Shown piece by piece: positions 26,828 to 39,662 of a stretch of 64,000 nucleotides of DNA. Each line of letters begins with the position of its first letter. Positions within the stretch are counted from its first letter, which is position 1. The DNA lies in assembly GCF_900699765.1 (NCBI RefSeq), contig NZ_CAADHO010000001.1, forward strand, positions 310,001-374,000, read 5' to 3'. A program made the position numbers and the translations under genes. Under the pieces are notes generated by a model. The model searched no databases and was not told where the DNA came from. It saw only the letters and a list, made by a program, of their open reading frames with translations. The stretch is from Desulfoluna butyratoxydans. GTDB taxonomy: Bacteria > Desulfobacterota > Desulfobacteria > Desulfobacterales > Desulfolunaceae.

Positions 26828-27148
26828 ATGGCCGAGACAATTGAATACAACGGAAAGTCGTTTGACGTAGATGAGGATGGTTTCCTTCTTGACTTCAACC
26901 AGTTCACCGAAGAGTGGCTGGAGATCGTTATGAAAGAAGAAGGTATTTCCGAGCTGAACGACGAGCACAAGCTCGTTATCGACGTTCTTCAGGACTACTA
27001 CCGTAAAAACGGTATCGCTCCCATGGTCCGCGTTCTCTCCAAGCTGACCAAGTTCAAGCTCAAGCACATCTACGAGCTGTTCCCCTCAGGCCCCGGCAAA
27101 GGCGCCTGCAAAATGGCTGGTCTTCCCAAGCCCACCGGTTGCGTATAG
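26828..27148 (+). CDS. dsrC: DsrC, sulfur-carrier substrate protein of dissimilatory sulfite reductase
   Basis: DsrC carries sulfur as a trisulfide between its two C-terminal cysteines during sulfite reduction and is re-reduced by a disulfide-reductase-type system. The 106-residue protein ends with GKGACKMAGLPKPTGCV, placing the two conserved cysteines at 94 and 105 with the canonical ten residues between them; this separates true DsrC from TusE-type proteins. GGAGG lies upstream. It follows the Hdr/Flx-like cluster after a 150-nt gap with its own candidate promoter. DsrAB are not in the window. Confidence 0.95.
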   Translation: MAETIEYNGKSFDVDEDGFLLDFNQFTEEWLEIVMKEEGISELNDEHKLVIDVLQDYYRKNGIAPMVRVLSKLTKFKLKHIYELFPSGPGKGACKMAGLPKPTGCV

Positions 27149-27180
27149 TCACCGGACGCCGTTTTTAAGTTTATCAAATC

Positions 27181-27211
27181 AGGCCCTGTCGGTAACGGCG
27201 GGGCCTTTTTT
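27181..27211 (+). terminator. Terminator after dsrC
   Basis: AGGCCC and GGGGCCT form the stem, followed by T6. Confidence 0.85.
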
Positions 27212-27251
27212 GGTTTAAGCCCCTCACCCCATAAGCCTTTCCCAAACGCCC

Positions 27252-27650
27252 ATGCAGACTTCCCTTCTGATCCAGACCACAAAAAACAAAGAGCTGGTGG
27301 ATATCTCCTCTGACGTGCAGGCAGAAATAGACCGATGGGGCTGCCACGACGGCGTGCTCTTCCTGTTCGTGCCCCACACCACAGCTGCCGTCACCATCAA
27401 TGAAAACGCCGATCCCGCCGTTCAGGAAGACGTGATCTACGCCCTGAAAAAGGCGTTCCCCGATCACCCGGCCTTCCGGCACCTGGAAGGAAACTCCGAT
27501 GCCCACGTCATGACAAGCCTCACCGGCTCGTCAGAGATCATTTTTATTGAAGAGGGACGCCCCGTCCTCGGCAGCTGGCAGGGCATCTACCTTGCCGAAT
27601 TCGACGGCCCCCGCAAACGCCGGGTGGTCCTCAAGTGCCTTCCGGGGTAA
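27252..27650 (+). CDS. yjbQ: YjbQ-family protein (UPF0047)
   Basis: This widespread family is often annotated as secondary thiamine-phosphate synthase because Escherichia coli YjbQ has weak activity; its real role is unclear. The 132-residue protein matches in length, with FVPHTTAAVTINENAD near 36-51, EGNSDAHVMTSL near 80-91, and GSWQGIYLAEFDGPR at 107-121, where conserved His, Asn and Glu sit. The ribosome-binding site is weak. It stands alone after the dsrC terminator. Confidence 0.88.
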   Translation: MQTSLLIQTTKNKELVDISSDVQAEIDRWGCHDGVLFLFVPHTTAAVTINENADPAVQEDVIYALKKAFPDHPAFRHLEGNSDAHVMTSLTGSSEIIFIEEGRPVLGSWQGIYLAEFDGPRKRRVVLKCLPG

Positions 27651-27681
27651 GGCCCTGAAGGGCTGCAGCGCCAACAGGCGC

Positions 27682-27783
27682 ATAGCCCCTCTGATTCTTC
27701 TTTATCAAGGGGCAGAAGAGAAGCGCCTTGATTACCGGTAAGTTCTTGCGGAGCTTTTTTCAAAAAGCGACCCGCCGGAGGCA
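27682..27783 (-). repeat. Subtype B palindromic repeat, half-copy
   Basis: The inner stem ATCAAGG/CCTTGAT (about 27704-27733) is followed by TTGCGGAGC, a TTTTTTCAAAAA segment, and CCGCCGGAGGCA ending at 27783. The left half of the full element is missing. The remaining intergenic sequence up to 27948 shows no gene. Confidence 0.65.
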
Positions 27784-27948
27784 ACTGAAAGGTTAAATGC
27801 CTTGGCCCGATGGCAGCCGGCTCCAACGGTTGACGCAACGGCCCCGGCATCATAAGATATCGAATTCAAGAAACACGACACGCAGGTCCCCTTTATTACA
27901 AGGCCCTGCCAGGCGATTACCCATGAGCGGCCAAAGGAGCATCCGTAC

Positions 27949-28404
27949 ATGACCCTCGAAGAGAAGGACAAGCAGATCATCAACCACATCCAATCCGATT
28001 TTCCCATCTGCAAACGGCCTTATGCCGCCATCGGCGACGCGCTGTCCATGGATGAAGCCGAGGTGATCACGCGGGTGGCAAAGCTCAAAGAGATGGGTAT
28101 CATCCGCCGGATCGGCGGCAACTTCAGCCCGGAAAAAGTGGGTTTTCACAGCACCCTGTGCGGAGCCCGGGTTCCGGAGGAGAAACTGGAGACCTTTGCC
28201 GAAGTGGTCAACAGCTACAAAGGCGTTACCCACAACTACGTCCGGGATGACGAGTTCAACGTCTGGTTCACCTTCATCGAAGACTCCGTGGCTCAGATTG
28301 AGGCCAACCTGGCCGAAATTGCCGAGCGTACCGGGGTCACGAGTATCTACAACCTCCCAGCCACCCATATCTTTAAAATTCGCGCCGAATTCACCGTGGA
28401 GTAG
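27949..28404 (+). CDS. Lrp/AsnC-like siroheme decarboxylase subunit (AhbA/AhbB type)
   Basis: AhbA and AhbB form the siroheme decarboxylase of the alternative heme pathway used by sulfate reducers. The 151-residue product has an AsnC-type winged helix (IGDALSMDEAEVITRVAKLKE, then GIIRRIG) and a C-terminal RAM-like domain with VTHNYVRDDEFNVWFTF, the segment with conserved residues in Ahb proteins. A plain Lrp regulator would lack this segment. AAGGAG supports the start. No ahbC or ahbD is near. The following amidohydrolase gene starts 2 nt after the stop. Confidence 0.75.
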   Translation: MTLEEKDKQIINHIQSDFPICKRPYAAIGDALSMDEAEVITRVAKLKEMGIIRRIGGNFSPEKVGFHSTLCGARVPEEKLETFAEVVNSYKGVTHNYVRDDEFNVWFTFIEDSVAQIEANLAEIAERTGVTSIYNLPATHIFKIRAEFTVE

Positions 28405-28406
28405 CC

Positions 28407-29201
28407 ATGGATGCCCTGCGCCTTGCCCTGGCCGCCGTCCCAGCCTCCCTTGCCGACCCTTCCGGCAACAGAGACACCCTTCACCGCAGCAGTCGCAAGG
28501 CCCGGGAGGCCGGGGCCGACCTCATCGTGTTTCCCGAGCTCTCCCTCACCGGCTATGCCAACGGCACCGGTGCCTTTGAGCGGGCAATCACTGAAAGAGA
28601 GGCCCTCTGCATCATTCAGGAGGCCGTAAACGAAACCGGCTTAGGGATCCTTGCCGGGTATGCGGAAAAGGCCTCCTCCGGCGACCTGTTCGCCTCCCAC
28701 ACAGCCCTTTTACCGGACGGAAGTCACACCACCTACCGAAAGCTCCACCTGGCCCCGCCGGAAAAAGGACTCTACAGCGCCGGGTCCGGCCTGCCCCTCT
28801 TTTCCTTCAAGGGGTTTTCCATTGGCATGATGCTCTGCTACGACGCCCACTTCCCCCTGGCCTTTCACCACCTGGCCCGGCAGGGCGCAGACCTTGTGAT
28901 CCTCCCCCACGCATCCCCCAGAGGCACCAGCGAAGAGAAATACGATTCCTGGATGCGCCACCTGCCGTCCAGGGCCTTTGACAACAGCTTCTGGGTGGCT
29001 GCCGTCAACCAGTGCGGCACCAACGAAGCGCACCTTTCCTTTCCGGCCCTGGCCCTGGCCTTCGACCCTTCGGGGCACCTTGCGGCCCCACCACGCCTTA
29101 CAGACGGCCTTCACCTCGTAGACATCGACCAAAAAAAACTTACCGCCGTGAGATCCCACCCCATGCGCTATTTCCTGCCCAACACCCGCACCGACTTTTA
29201 A
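28407..29201 (+). CDS. Carbon-nitrogen hydrolase (nitrilase superfamily)
   Basis: Members hydrolyse nitriles, amides or carbamoyl groups through a Glu-Lys-Cys triad. All three are visible: Glu in IVFPELSLTG near 45, Lys in TYRKLHLAPP near 113, and Cys in MMLCYDAHFP near 149. The 264-residue length fits a single-domain family member. It begins 2 nt after the Ahb-like gene, so the two are probably co-translated. The substrate cannot be predicted; omega-amidase- or beta-ureidopropionase-like activity is possible. Confidence 0.85.
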   Translation: MDALRLALAAVPASLADPSGNRDTLHRSSRKAREAGADLIVFPELSLTGYANGTGAFERAITEREALCIIQEAVNETGLGILAGYAEKASSGDLFASHTALLPDGSHTTYRKLHLAPPEKGLYSAGSGLPLFSFKGFSIGMMLCYDAHFPLAFHHLARQGADLVILPHASPRGTSEEKYDSWMRHLPSRAFDNSFWVAAVNQCGTNEAHLSFPALALAFDPSGHLAAPPRLTDGLHLVDIDQKKLTAVRSHPMRYFLPNTRTDF

Positions 29202-29815
29202 CCCCCGACGCCAAAGCCAATAGCTTACAGGTGGTTAACCTGTTTCCGCACAGATGAAAAAAAGACAACACCCAGCCTTTTGACGGGGTTCTCACATGCC
29301 TTAAGCCACCCTCCCCTTAACTCACACCCGCACCACCTTAGAAATTATTATTGACACATAAAATGTAGATATATATATGACTGACATCACCTTTTAATCA
29401 TTGGCACACCCCATGATCATTATTTAATGATTCGATGTTATTAGAAATATGGCATTTATCAATAAAAAAGACCAAGTATCCATTTCACTACACCCTGAAA
29501 ACGCATCGCTGCACGAGCATCACCGAAGACAAGGGATAAATACCCGCAAGAATAAGTCGAAACCATCGCGTCCCGCCACCTGCCGTTAGGTACCGGTCGC
29601 CGATGCTTTCTTCAGCCCCCTGCGTTCGCCTAAATTCAGTGGCCAAAGCAAGCCACATGCGACGCAACCTGCACCCTTAACCCTTTGTTGACAAACGGTC
29701 ATCCCTCTTCCGGATTGGGCCATCTCACATACAAAAGCCACCGCGCACCCTGTGCGCCGACCATACAATGTAAACAGTGCATCAATTCTAACCATTGAAA
29801 AAGGAGATAGGTGAA
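29202..29815. other. 614-bp intergenic region with AT-rich segment
   Basis: No supported ORF. The part from about 29335 to 29480 is markedly AT-richer than the rest of the window. It includes a good promoter-like pair near 29351, about 465 nt before the lipase start, so a long leader or an unannotated RNA is possible. Confidence 0.5.
29351..29379 (+). promoter_or_regulatory. Candidate promoter in the AT-rich gap
   Basis: TTGACA at 29351-29356 and TATATG at 29374-29379, 17-nt spacing, inside an AT-rich segment. Confidence 0.5.
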
Positions 29816-30766
29816 ATGAGACGACTTGTGATGATGATTGGTTTCTTCTTTGTGTTAACCGGGTCCGCGTTTGCGGCCGATGGCAGCGACGTTGATGGCT
29901 CCGGCCTCCCCGCCCAGATGACCCAGGTTGAATACGAATACATCCTGGACATGGCTAACCTCACGGCACGGATCTACGACAACGCCTGGGACTGGATGCT
30001 GGACCGACTGGCCCCCTTCCTGCTGAACAAACTCGACTTTGTGGGCAACTCATCCAACTACCTCAACGTCGCCCGGGATGAAAACGTCCTGAACTACATG
30101 ACCGAAGCCCAGCGCTCAGGGGTGACAACCCTGCTGGACACCTATGTGGGCGGCTGGGACGGCCTGGACGCAAAGGTGTACATCAACATCCACAACCCCG
30201 GACAGCTTGTCCTGGTCTTCAGAGGTACCGAAGCCCTCAACGTCAACGACTGGATTGCCGACGTCCGGCAGGCCCTCAATATTTTCGTCAACTCCATCGG
30301 GTCGGTGCAGTACGAAAAAGCCGTTAACCTTGCCGTGGGACTGAAGGCCTTTGCCGATGCCAACAGCTACACCATGGAAATCGCAGGCCACAGCCTGGGC
30401 GGTGGCCTGGCGCAGATCACCGGCCTGAAAACCGGGGTCAAGACCACCTGCTTTAACGCAGCTGGACTCACCGCAGCCACCCTTGTTGAGCAGGGCATTA
30501 TCGACAGCGCAAGCCAGCCCGTGACCGATGAGATGGTGGCCAACATCACCCACATCAATGTCAAAAACTGCCCCCTGGTGGACACCGACGGACAGATGAA
30601 CGACAGCTCCCCCTTCGCCACCTGCCCCCGCTACGGCAATGCCGACAAGGTCTACTGGCTGGATCACCTGATGTTCTGCGGAGGCACATGGAACATGCCC
30701 CTGCGCATCGCCAACCACATGTACCATTCGTACGTTTACCAGCTGTACCAGAAAGATTTCCTCTAA
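29816..30766 (+). CDS. Secreted class 3-type lipase
   Basis: The product starts with a classical signal peptide (RRLVMMIGFFFVLTGSAFA, cleavage likely after AFA near residue 20). The lipase nucleophile elbow GHSLGGG lies near residue 190, with VFRGTEALNVNDWIADVR earlier, as in class 3/Mbeg1-like lipases. A late His in NHMYHSY and an Asp in the 240-270 region could complete the triad. The ATG at 29816 has GGAGAT upstream and gives a better signal peptide than the longer frame from 29795. Substrate unknown. It is a single gene with a terminator. Confidence 0.83.
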   Translation: MRRLVMMIGFFFVLTGSAFAADGSDVDGSGLPAQMTQVEYEYILDMANLTARIYDNAWDWMLDRLAPFLLNKLDFVGNSSNYLNVARDENVLNYMTEAQRSGVTTLLDTYVGGWDGLDAKVYINIHNPGQLVLVFRGTEALNVNDWIADVRQALNIFVNSIGSVQYEKAVNLAVGLKAFADANSYTMEIAGHSLGGGLAQITGLKTGVKTTCFNAAGLTAATLVEQGIIDSASQPVTDEMVANITHINVKNCPLVDTDGQMNDSSPFATCPRYGNADKVYWLDHLMFCGGTWNMPLRIANHMYHSYVYQLYQKDFL

Positions 30767-30812
30767 GCAGCCCGCAAAACGCCCGGCATAAGGGCAATGC
30801 GAACCGCACACC

Positions 30813-30853
30813 ATAAAAAAAAGCTCACCGGGAATTCCCGGTGAGCTTTTTTT
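30813..30853. terminator. Bidirectional terminator between convergent genes
   Basis: GCTCACCGGGAATT reads as part of a perfect palindrome with its partner, flanked by A7 and T7, so it can end both the lipase and the YkgJ-like transcripts. Confidence 0.92.
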
Positions 30854-30893
30854 AACTGGTGCTGCAGCAGTCTGCCGACGAACGCATTCTGCC

Positions 30894-31595
30894 TCAGGAG
30901 ACAGCCACAAGGACATCTTTGCCGTCCTGTGACTCGATGCGGTAGTTGAACATCACGATGGTGGTGGTCAGGGGGCGCCCAAATAGAAAATCAAGGATCT
31001 CCGCCCTGACCCGGCCGCTCTCCACCAGGGTCTCCCGGAGGCTCCGGTCGTAGGCGATCATCTCACAGACCTTTTCAGCGGCCTCCTGGTCGCCGGTGTC
31101 GTCCACCTTCCGGATCAGCTCGTCCAGCAGATCATAGCTGCAGCGCTCGTGGTGGTCTGCCACCAGGTCCCAGAGCCCCTTGATCCCGCCGATGATGTCT
31201 TCGCGGCCCAGAGGGGTATCCGAGGCGTAGACCTCCACAATCTCCCGCTCGTCCCAGCACTTGAAGGACCGGCACTCAAAAGGCCTCTGGCTATAGATGT
31301 CGCAGCGGTTCTCAGGGTTCAGGAACAGGCAGCGCAGAGTCTCGGGGTCCACCTTGATCTTGATCTGATCCGTGGCCAGTGGCTCCATCTTCAGGGACTC
31401 TTTATTGAACATGCGCTCTCCGGCCCTCAGGGTGTACAGCACGGAAAGGTCGAGTTTTCCTGTCTTGATAAGCCGCTCATCCTGGGACCGCAGCACTGGG
31501 CCGCCCCCGGTGCAGCAGGCGCCGCAGTGGTTGCATGATGTCTGGGCAGCGCTGCACCCGCTGCATCCTTCGTTTCCGCCGGTTAAAAACTCCAT
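30894..31595 (-). CDS. YkgJ-family cysteine-cluster protein
   Basis: Proteins of this family carry a cysteine cluster thought to bind zinc or iron. The 233-residue product has CSGCSAAQTSCNHCGACC at 11-28, RCLFLNPENRCDIYSQRPFECRSF split across the 88-112 region (CxnC...RPxxCR), and a helical C-terminal half. The RPFECR motif is the usual hallmark. No catalytic function is known. It stands alone, convergent with the lipase. Confidence 0.82.
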   Translation of the reverse strand: MEFLTGGNEGCSGCSAAQTSCNHCGACCTGGGPVLRSQDERLIKTGKLDLSVLYTLRAGERMFNKESLKMEPLATDQIKIKVDPETLRCLFLNPENRCDIYSQRPFECRSFKCWDEREIVEVYASDTPLGREDIIGGIKGLWDLVADHHERCSYDLLDELIRKVDDTGDQEAAEKVCEMIAYDRSLRETLVESGRVRAEILDFLFGRPLTTTIVMFNYRIESQDGKDVLVAVS

Positions 31596-31633
31596 AAAGC
31601 CCTTCCTTATATACAGATCATGTTGAGCCCCAT

Positions 31634-31680
31634 TGCCTCCGGCGGCCCTGCCGGGGGGACCAACTTTTTTTAAAAAAATT
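31634..31680 (+). repeat. Subtype B palindromic repeat, left half
   Basis: TGCCTCCGGCGG, then CCCTGCCGGGGGG, then ACCAACTTTTTTTAAAAAAATT. It matches the left halves of the full copies at 47407 and 62109. No right half is visible before the PFOR terminator. Confidence 0.7.
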
Positions 31681-31812
31681 CAACAACCAGGTTTCACACA
31701 GACACCAGCCTGCCTTCCGGGTTCACGGCGCAGTCCGTAAGCACATGTGATGAGCCTGGGGCACGAAGCGTAAAGCATGTGCGATACCGCAGGTCATCAA
31801 ACATCAAACCAG

Positions 31813-31860
31813 AAAAAAAGGCAAGGGCCAACTGCGCACCGCGCAAGAGACCCCTGCCTG
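31813..31860 (-). terminator. Terminator after PFOR
   Basis: On the minus strand AGGCAGGGG and CCCTTGCCT pair around a GC-rich inner hairpin and are followed by T7. Confidence 0.75.
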
Positions 31861-31935
31861 ATTTGTTTACCTTACGTTTTCAAGGTGTTTCACCCTGAAG
31901 GATCGCTGTGTTGCCGCGACCCAAATCCCTGCGGG

Positions 31936-35757
<3,822 letters not shown>

Positions 35758-35827
35758 TCATTTACCCAATCATCCTACGCAAATATTTCACTTCCGAGCG
35801 CCTTCCGAAGCGCCGCCTAAATTACAT

Positions 35828-35872
35828 AAAAAAAGGTCGAAACAGCATCCATTACTCTGCTGTTCCGACCTT
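35828..35872 (-). terminator. Terminator after clpB
   Basis: AAGGTCGGAACAGCA pairs with TGCTGTTTCGACCTT with one mismatch, then T7 on the minus strand. Confidence 0.9.
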
Positions 35873-35913
35873 CGAGTGTTTTCCAGCTTCCTCGAAAAGG
35901 AAACTTCTGTTTG

Positions 35914-38514
35914 CTATCTTGACTCATCACCCATGCGAAACTCAAGACCATCGCCCCCCACATCCACGGCCACACTGTCGCCGTCCCCAAAACGCCCTTT
36001 GAGGATCTCCACGGCCAGGGGGTTCTCCACCTCCCGCTGAATGGCGCGCTTCAGGGGCCGGGCTCCGAACACAGGGTCGTATCCGGCGTCCACCAGGTGT
36101 GCCAGCCCCGCCTCGGACACGGAAAAACCGATGCCCCGCGCCTTGAGACGCTCGCCCACCCGCTTGAGCTGAAGCGCCACAATGCGGGACAGGTCTTCCC
36201 GGGTCAGGCTGTCGAAGATCACGGTCTCGTCGATGCGGTTGAGGAACTCGGGGCGGAACGACGCCTGCAGCATGGCCTCCACCTTGGCCTCCATCTCCGG
36301 GCGGTTCCTGCCGCCGTACTCCTGGATCACGTGGCTGCCGATGTTGGAGGTAAGCATGATGAGGGTGTTCCGGAAATCCACGGTGCGTCCCTGGCTGTCC
36401 GTCATCCGCCCGTCGTCTAAAATCTGGAGCAGGAGGTTGAAGACGTCCGGATGGGCCTTTTCGATCTCGTCGAAAAGCACCACGGCATAGGGCCGCCTGC
36501 GGATGGCCTCGGTGAGGTACCCGCCTTCGTCGTAGCCCACATACCCCGGAGGCGCCCCGATGAGCCGCGCCACCGCATGTTTTTCCATGTACTCACTCAT
36601 GTCGATGCGCACCAGGGCCCGCTCATCGTCAAAGAGAAACTCGGCCAGGGCCTTGGCCAGCTCGGTCTTGCCCACCCCGGTGGGGCCCATGAAGATAAAG
36701 GAGCCCACGGGCCGGTTGGCGTCCTGGAGCCCGGATCGGGCGCGGCGCACCGCGTCGGAAACAGCCGAAATGGCCCGTTTCTGACCCACCACACGCTTGC
36801 CCAGCCCCTCTTCCATGGCCAAAAGGCGCTCCATCTCCCCTTCCAGCATCTTGGCCACCGGGATGCCGGTCCAGCGGGAGATCACCTCGGCCACGTCCTC
36901 GTCGTCCACCTCCTCCTTGAGCATTTTCCGGTCTTTCTGGAGCTCGGAAAGGGTCTCCTTGGCTTCATCCAGGGCCTTCCTGAGTTCATCGCTTCGCCCG
37001 TAACGGAGCTCGGCCACCCTGGCCAGATCCCCTTCGCGCTCGGCCCGTTCCTCTTCTATCCCCAGCTGCTCCTGCTCTTCCTTGAGACCCCGGATCCCAT
37101 CGATTATCGCCTTCTCGTTGGCCCAGTGGGCCTTTTTGCTGTTGGCCTCTTCCCGAAGCTGTCCCAGCTCCTTTTCAAGGGATTCCAGCCGGTCTTTGGA
37201 GCCCCGGTCGTTCTCCTTGGTGAGGGCCTGCTTTTCCACCTCCAGCTGGGTAATGCGCCGCATCATCTCATCGATCTCAGCGGGCATGCTGTCGATCTCG
37301 ATGCGGAGCCGGGAGGCGCACTCGTCAATGAGGTCGATGGCCTTGTCCGGCAGGAAGCGGTCGGCAATGTAGCGGTTGGAGAGGGTGGCGGCCGCCACAA
37401 TGGCCGAATCCTTGATGCGCACCCCGTGGTGCACCTCGTACTTCTCTTTAAGCCCGCGCAGGATGGAGATGGTGTCCTCCACACTGGGCTCAGCGGTAAA
37501 GACCGGCTGGAAACGCCGCTCCAGGGCCGCATCCTTTTCGATGTATTTTCGGTACTCATCCAGGGTGGTGGCCCCCACGCAGCGCAACACACCGCGTGCC
37601 AGGGCAGGCTTCAAGAGGTTGGAAGCGTCCATGGACCCTTCTGCGGCACCGGCACCCACCACGGTGTGAAGTTCGTCGATGAACAGGACGATCTCGCCGT
37701 CGGCATCCTCCACCTCTTTAAGGACAGCCTTCAGCCGCTCTTCAAACTCACCCCGAAACTTGGCGCCGGCCACCAGGGCCCCCATGTCCAGGGCCGCAAG
37801 GCGCCTGTTCTTGAGGATCTCGGGCACATCCCCTTCCACGATGCGGCGGGCCAGCCCCTCCACAATGGCGGTCTTGCCCACGCCGGGCTCCCCGATAAGC
37901 ACCGGGTTGTTCTTCCGGCGCCTGGAGAGCACCTGCACCACGCGACGGATCTCTTCGTCCCGACCGATAACCGGATCCAGCTTGCCGGCCCGGGCCAGCG
38001 CCGTTAAATCCCGGGAAAACTTCTCCAGGGCCTGGTAGGTGGCCTCCGGGTTGGGGTCGGTGACCCGCTGGCTGCCCCGGATCTCCATGAGCACTGAAAG
38101 CAGGGATTCCCGGGTGAGGCCGAACCGGGCAAAAAGTTCCTTCACCCCTTTTTTCCCGCATCCGGCAAGGGCCAGAAGAAGGTGTTCCACGCTGACGTAC
38201 TCGTCTTTCATGGTCTCGGCTTCGTCAAAGGCCTGGCTTAAGACCTGCCTGGACTCCCGGGACAGGGCAGCGTCCCCTGCGGCCCCGCTCACCTGGGGCA
38301 GGCGCCCCATGAGCTCGGCCAGCTGACCGGAGAGCCCTTCCAAGGGAACCCCCATTTTTCGGAAAATCGAGAGGACAATCCCCTCCCGGTCCCCCACCAT
38401 GGCCGCCAGCATGTGTTCGGGCTCAATCTGTGGGTTGCCCTTGCGCGAGGCCATCTCATGGGCCTCCTGGATCATCTCCTGGGACTTCACCGTCAATCGA
38501 TCAAATCGCATCAT
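35914..38514 (-). CDS. clpB: ATP-dependent disaggregase ClpB
   Basis: ClpB is the hexameric Hsp100 that dissolves protein aggregates with DnaK. The 866-residue protein has the N-domain (to about 150), first AAA module with [15 protein letters not shown] and [13 protein letters not shown], the coiled-coil middle domain (about 400-530), and second AAA module with [17 protein letters not shown] and [15 protein letters not shown]. The start is MM; the second Met at 38511 is equally likely given AAAGGAG 4-7 nt upstream. The gene is single, with a strong terminator. No CIRCE element was recognised in the upstream gap. Confidence 0.97.
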   Translation of the reverse strand: MMRFDRLTVKSQEMIQEAHEMASRKGNPQIEPEHMLAAMVGDREGIVLSIFRKMGVPLEGLSGQLAELMGRLPQVSGAAGDAALSRESRQVLSQAFDEAETMKDEYVSVEHLLLALAGCGKKGVKELFARFGLTRESLLSVLMEIRGSQRVTDPNPEATYQALEKFSRDLTALARAGKLDPVIGRDEEIRRVVQVLSRRRKNNPVLIGEPGVGKTAIVEGLARRIVEGDVPEILKNRRLAALDMGALVAGAKFRGEFEERLKAVLKEVEDADGEIVLFIDELHTVVGAGAAEGSMDASNLLKPALARGVLRCVGATTLDEYRKYIEKDAALERRFQPVFTAEPSVEDTISILRGLKEKYEVHHGVRIKDSAIVAAATLSNRYIADRFLPDKAIDLIDECASRLRIEIDSMPAEIDEMMRRITQLEVEKQALTKENDRGSKDRLESLEKELGQLREEANSKKAHWANEKAIIDGIRGLKEEQEQLGIEEERAEREGDLARVAELRYGRSDELRKALDEAKETLSELQKDRKMLKEEVDDEDVAEVISRWTGIPVAKMLEGEMERLLAMEEGLGKRVVGQKRAISAVSDAVRRARSGLQDANRPVGSFIFMGPTGVGKTELAKALAEFLFDDERALVRIDMSEYMEKHAVARLIGAPPGYVGYDEGGYLTEAIRRRPYAVVLFDEIEKAHPDVFNLLLQILDDGRMTDSQGRTVDFRNTLIMLTSNIGSHVIQEYGGRNRPEMEAKVEAMLQASFRPEFLNRIDETVIFDSLTREDLSRIVALQLKRVGERLKARGIGFSVSEAGLAHLVDAGYDPVFGARPLKRAIQREVENPLAVEILKGRFGDGDSVAVDVGGDGLEFRMGDESR

Positions 38515-38888
38515 CCACTCCTTTTCGTCCTGAAAGACCCTTCCCCCACGGTCGGGCCTTTACAGCTTTTCGCTTTGTCCATCGCAGAAGCTTTAGCGTC
38601 CTTATCGATGCGTTCAACGGAAAAATTAACCACCCATCCGGACGTGTCAAGCAGGGGCCAGGACCAGCGCATTAAACCATTCAGTTGCCTTCTATGAGCA
38701 AAGTGAGCGGCCAATGCCTGCCTCCGGCGGCCAGGGGATGATCCCCTGGACCCCAGATGGCGAATGCATGGGGGCAACCATCCCGCAAACGGCTTCGGGG
38801 CATTCGTGTGGGGCATGACATGTGGCAACCGCTTTTTGCAGGAGAGGCCCATTTCATTTTTCTGGAAACAGGTAAAAGGCTGGCGGTA
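38515..38888. other. Intergenic region between clpB and the CbiR-like gene
   Basis: About 370 bp. The only structure recognised is the repeat copy at 38719-38807. No heat-shock operator was seen upstream of clpB, and no terminator with a clear T run after the CbiR-like gene. Confidence 0.4.
38719..38807 (+). repeat. Palindromic repeat, subtype A, copy 3
   Basis: TGCCTCCGGCGG, then CCAGGGG atgat CCCCTGG ACCCCAG, then GCGAATGC (38760-38767) with a partner GCATTCGT (38800-38807). The module order is as at 10050, with the loop sequences changed. Confidence 0.8.
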
Positions 38889-39662
38889 TCAGAAATGGGT
38901 GGCGAGAAAATCGATGGATTCAAAGCAAGGGGCGGCTTTGAAGATCTCCATGGAGAGGGTGTGGGTGTAGGAGGACAAAAAGGGAAGGAGGCGGTGAAAA
39001 AGCGAGGGGTCCATGAGGGGAAGGGCGCGGTGGTCTTTTCCGCTGGCAACGCCGTGGAGGTGAACCATGCGGCACAGGGGACCAAGGCGGCGGATGGTCT
39101 CTTCAACGGGGAGGCCAAAGTGAATCAGATGGCCCAGGTCCAGACAGATCCTGTAGCCCAGAGACTCCAGGGTGTCGGCCAGGGGCAGCAGGTCGTAGTC
39201 CAGGGTCTCCACGGTGACCCTGGCCGGATCCATGGCCCCTGCAAGGGCTTCAAGGCTCCTGTGGGCGGCTTCCGTCCACGCCCCGGGGTCTGTGCCGGAA
39301 GGCCGCTCCAGGTGAACGGTGTGGGTCACAGGGACAAGGGGGGCCGTTAAGTCAAAGAGCCGCTTGTGGGCGTCCAGGGACCGTACCTGTTCGGCACGGT
39401 CCACCGAGGCCAGGTTCTCGTCGATGGGCATATGGATGTTGTAGGAGAGGCCGTGGGCCTGCTGAAGGGAGGCAAGGGCCCGGAAGGTTTTCGCCTCCGG
39501 CAGGCACTCGGGCCTGCCTTCGAAAAAGAGAAGCTCGACCCCGTCCACAAAGGGAGCCACGCGGGCCACGTTCTCCTCATACCCCGCAGGGTAAAGCCAG
39601 GAGGGCACGGAAAGGGAAAAGGGAAACCGGTTTTTGTAGCTGGTAGTCGGTGTGGATTCCAT
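38889..39662 (-). CDS. CbiR-like cobamide-remodeling phosphodiesterase (xylose-isomerase-like TIM barrel)
   Basis: CbiR removes the lower ligand of cobamides so that they can be rebuilt. The 257-residue product fits the AP-endonuclease family 2 TIM-barrel, with FPFSLSVPSWLYPAGYEENV at the N-terminus, GVELLFFEGRPE near 50, YNIHMPIDENLAS near 85 and CLDLGHLIHFG near 180, features I associate with CbiR. Other sugar-phosphate isomerase-like roles are possible. The ATG at 39662 shares a base with the stop of the GGDEF gene (TGATG), implying coupled translation, an unusual partnership. No cobalamin riboswitch was seen. Confidence 0.6.
   Translation of the reverse strand: MESTPTTSYKNRFPFSLSVPSWLYPAGYEENVARVAPFVDGVELLFFEGRPECLPEAKTFRALASLQQAHGLSYNIHMPIDENLASVDRAEQVRSLDAHKRLFDLTAPLVPVTHTVHLERPSGTDPGAWTEAAHRSLEALAGAMDPARVTVETLDYDLLPLADTLESLGYRICLDLGHLIHFGLPVEETIRRLGPLCRMVHLHGVASGKDHRALPLMDPSLFHRLLPFLSSYTHTLSMEIFKAAPCFESIDFLATHF

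Noticed and set aside
36451-38007. Plus-strand ORF of 518 codons inside clpB
   Set aside because: Antisense shadow of clpB with no family motifs.
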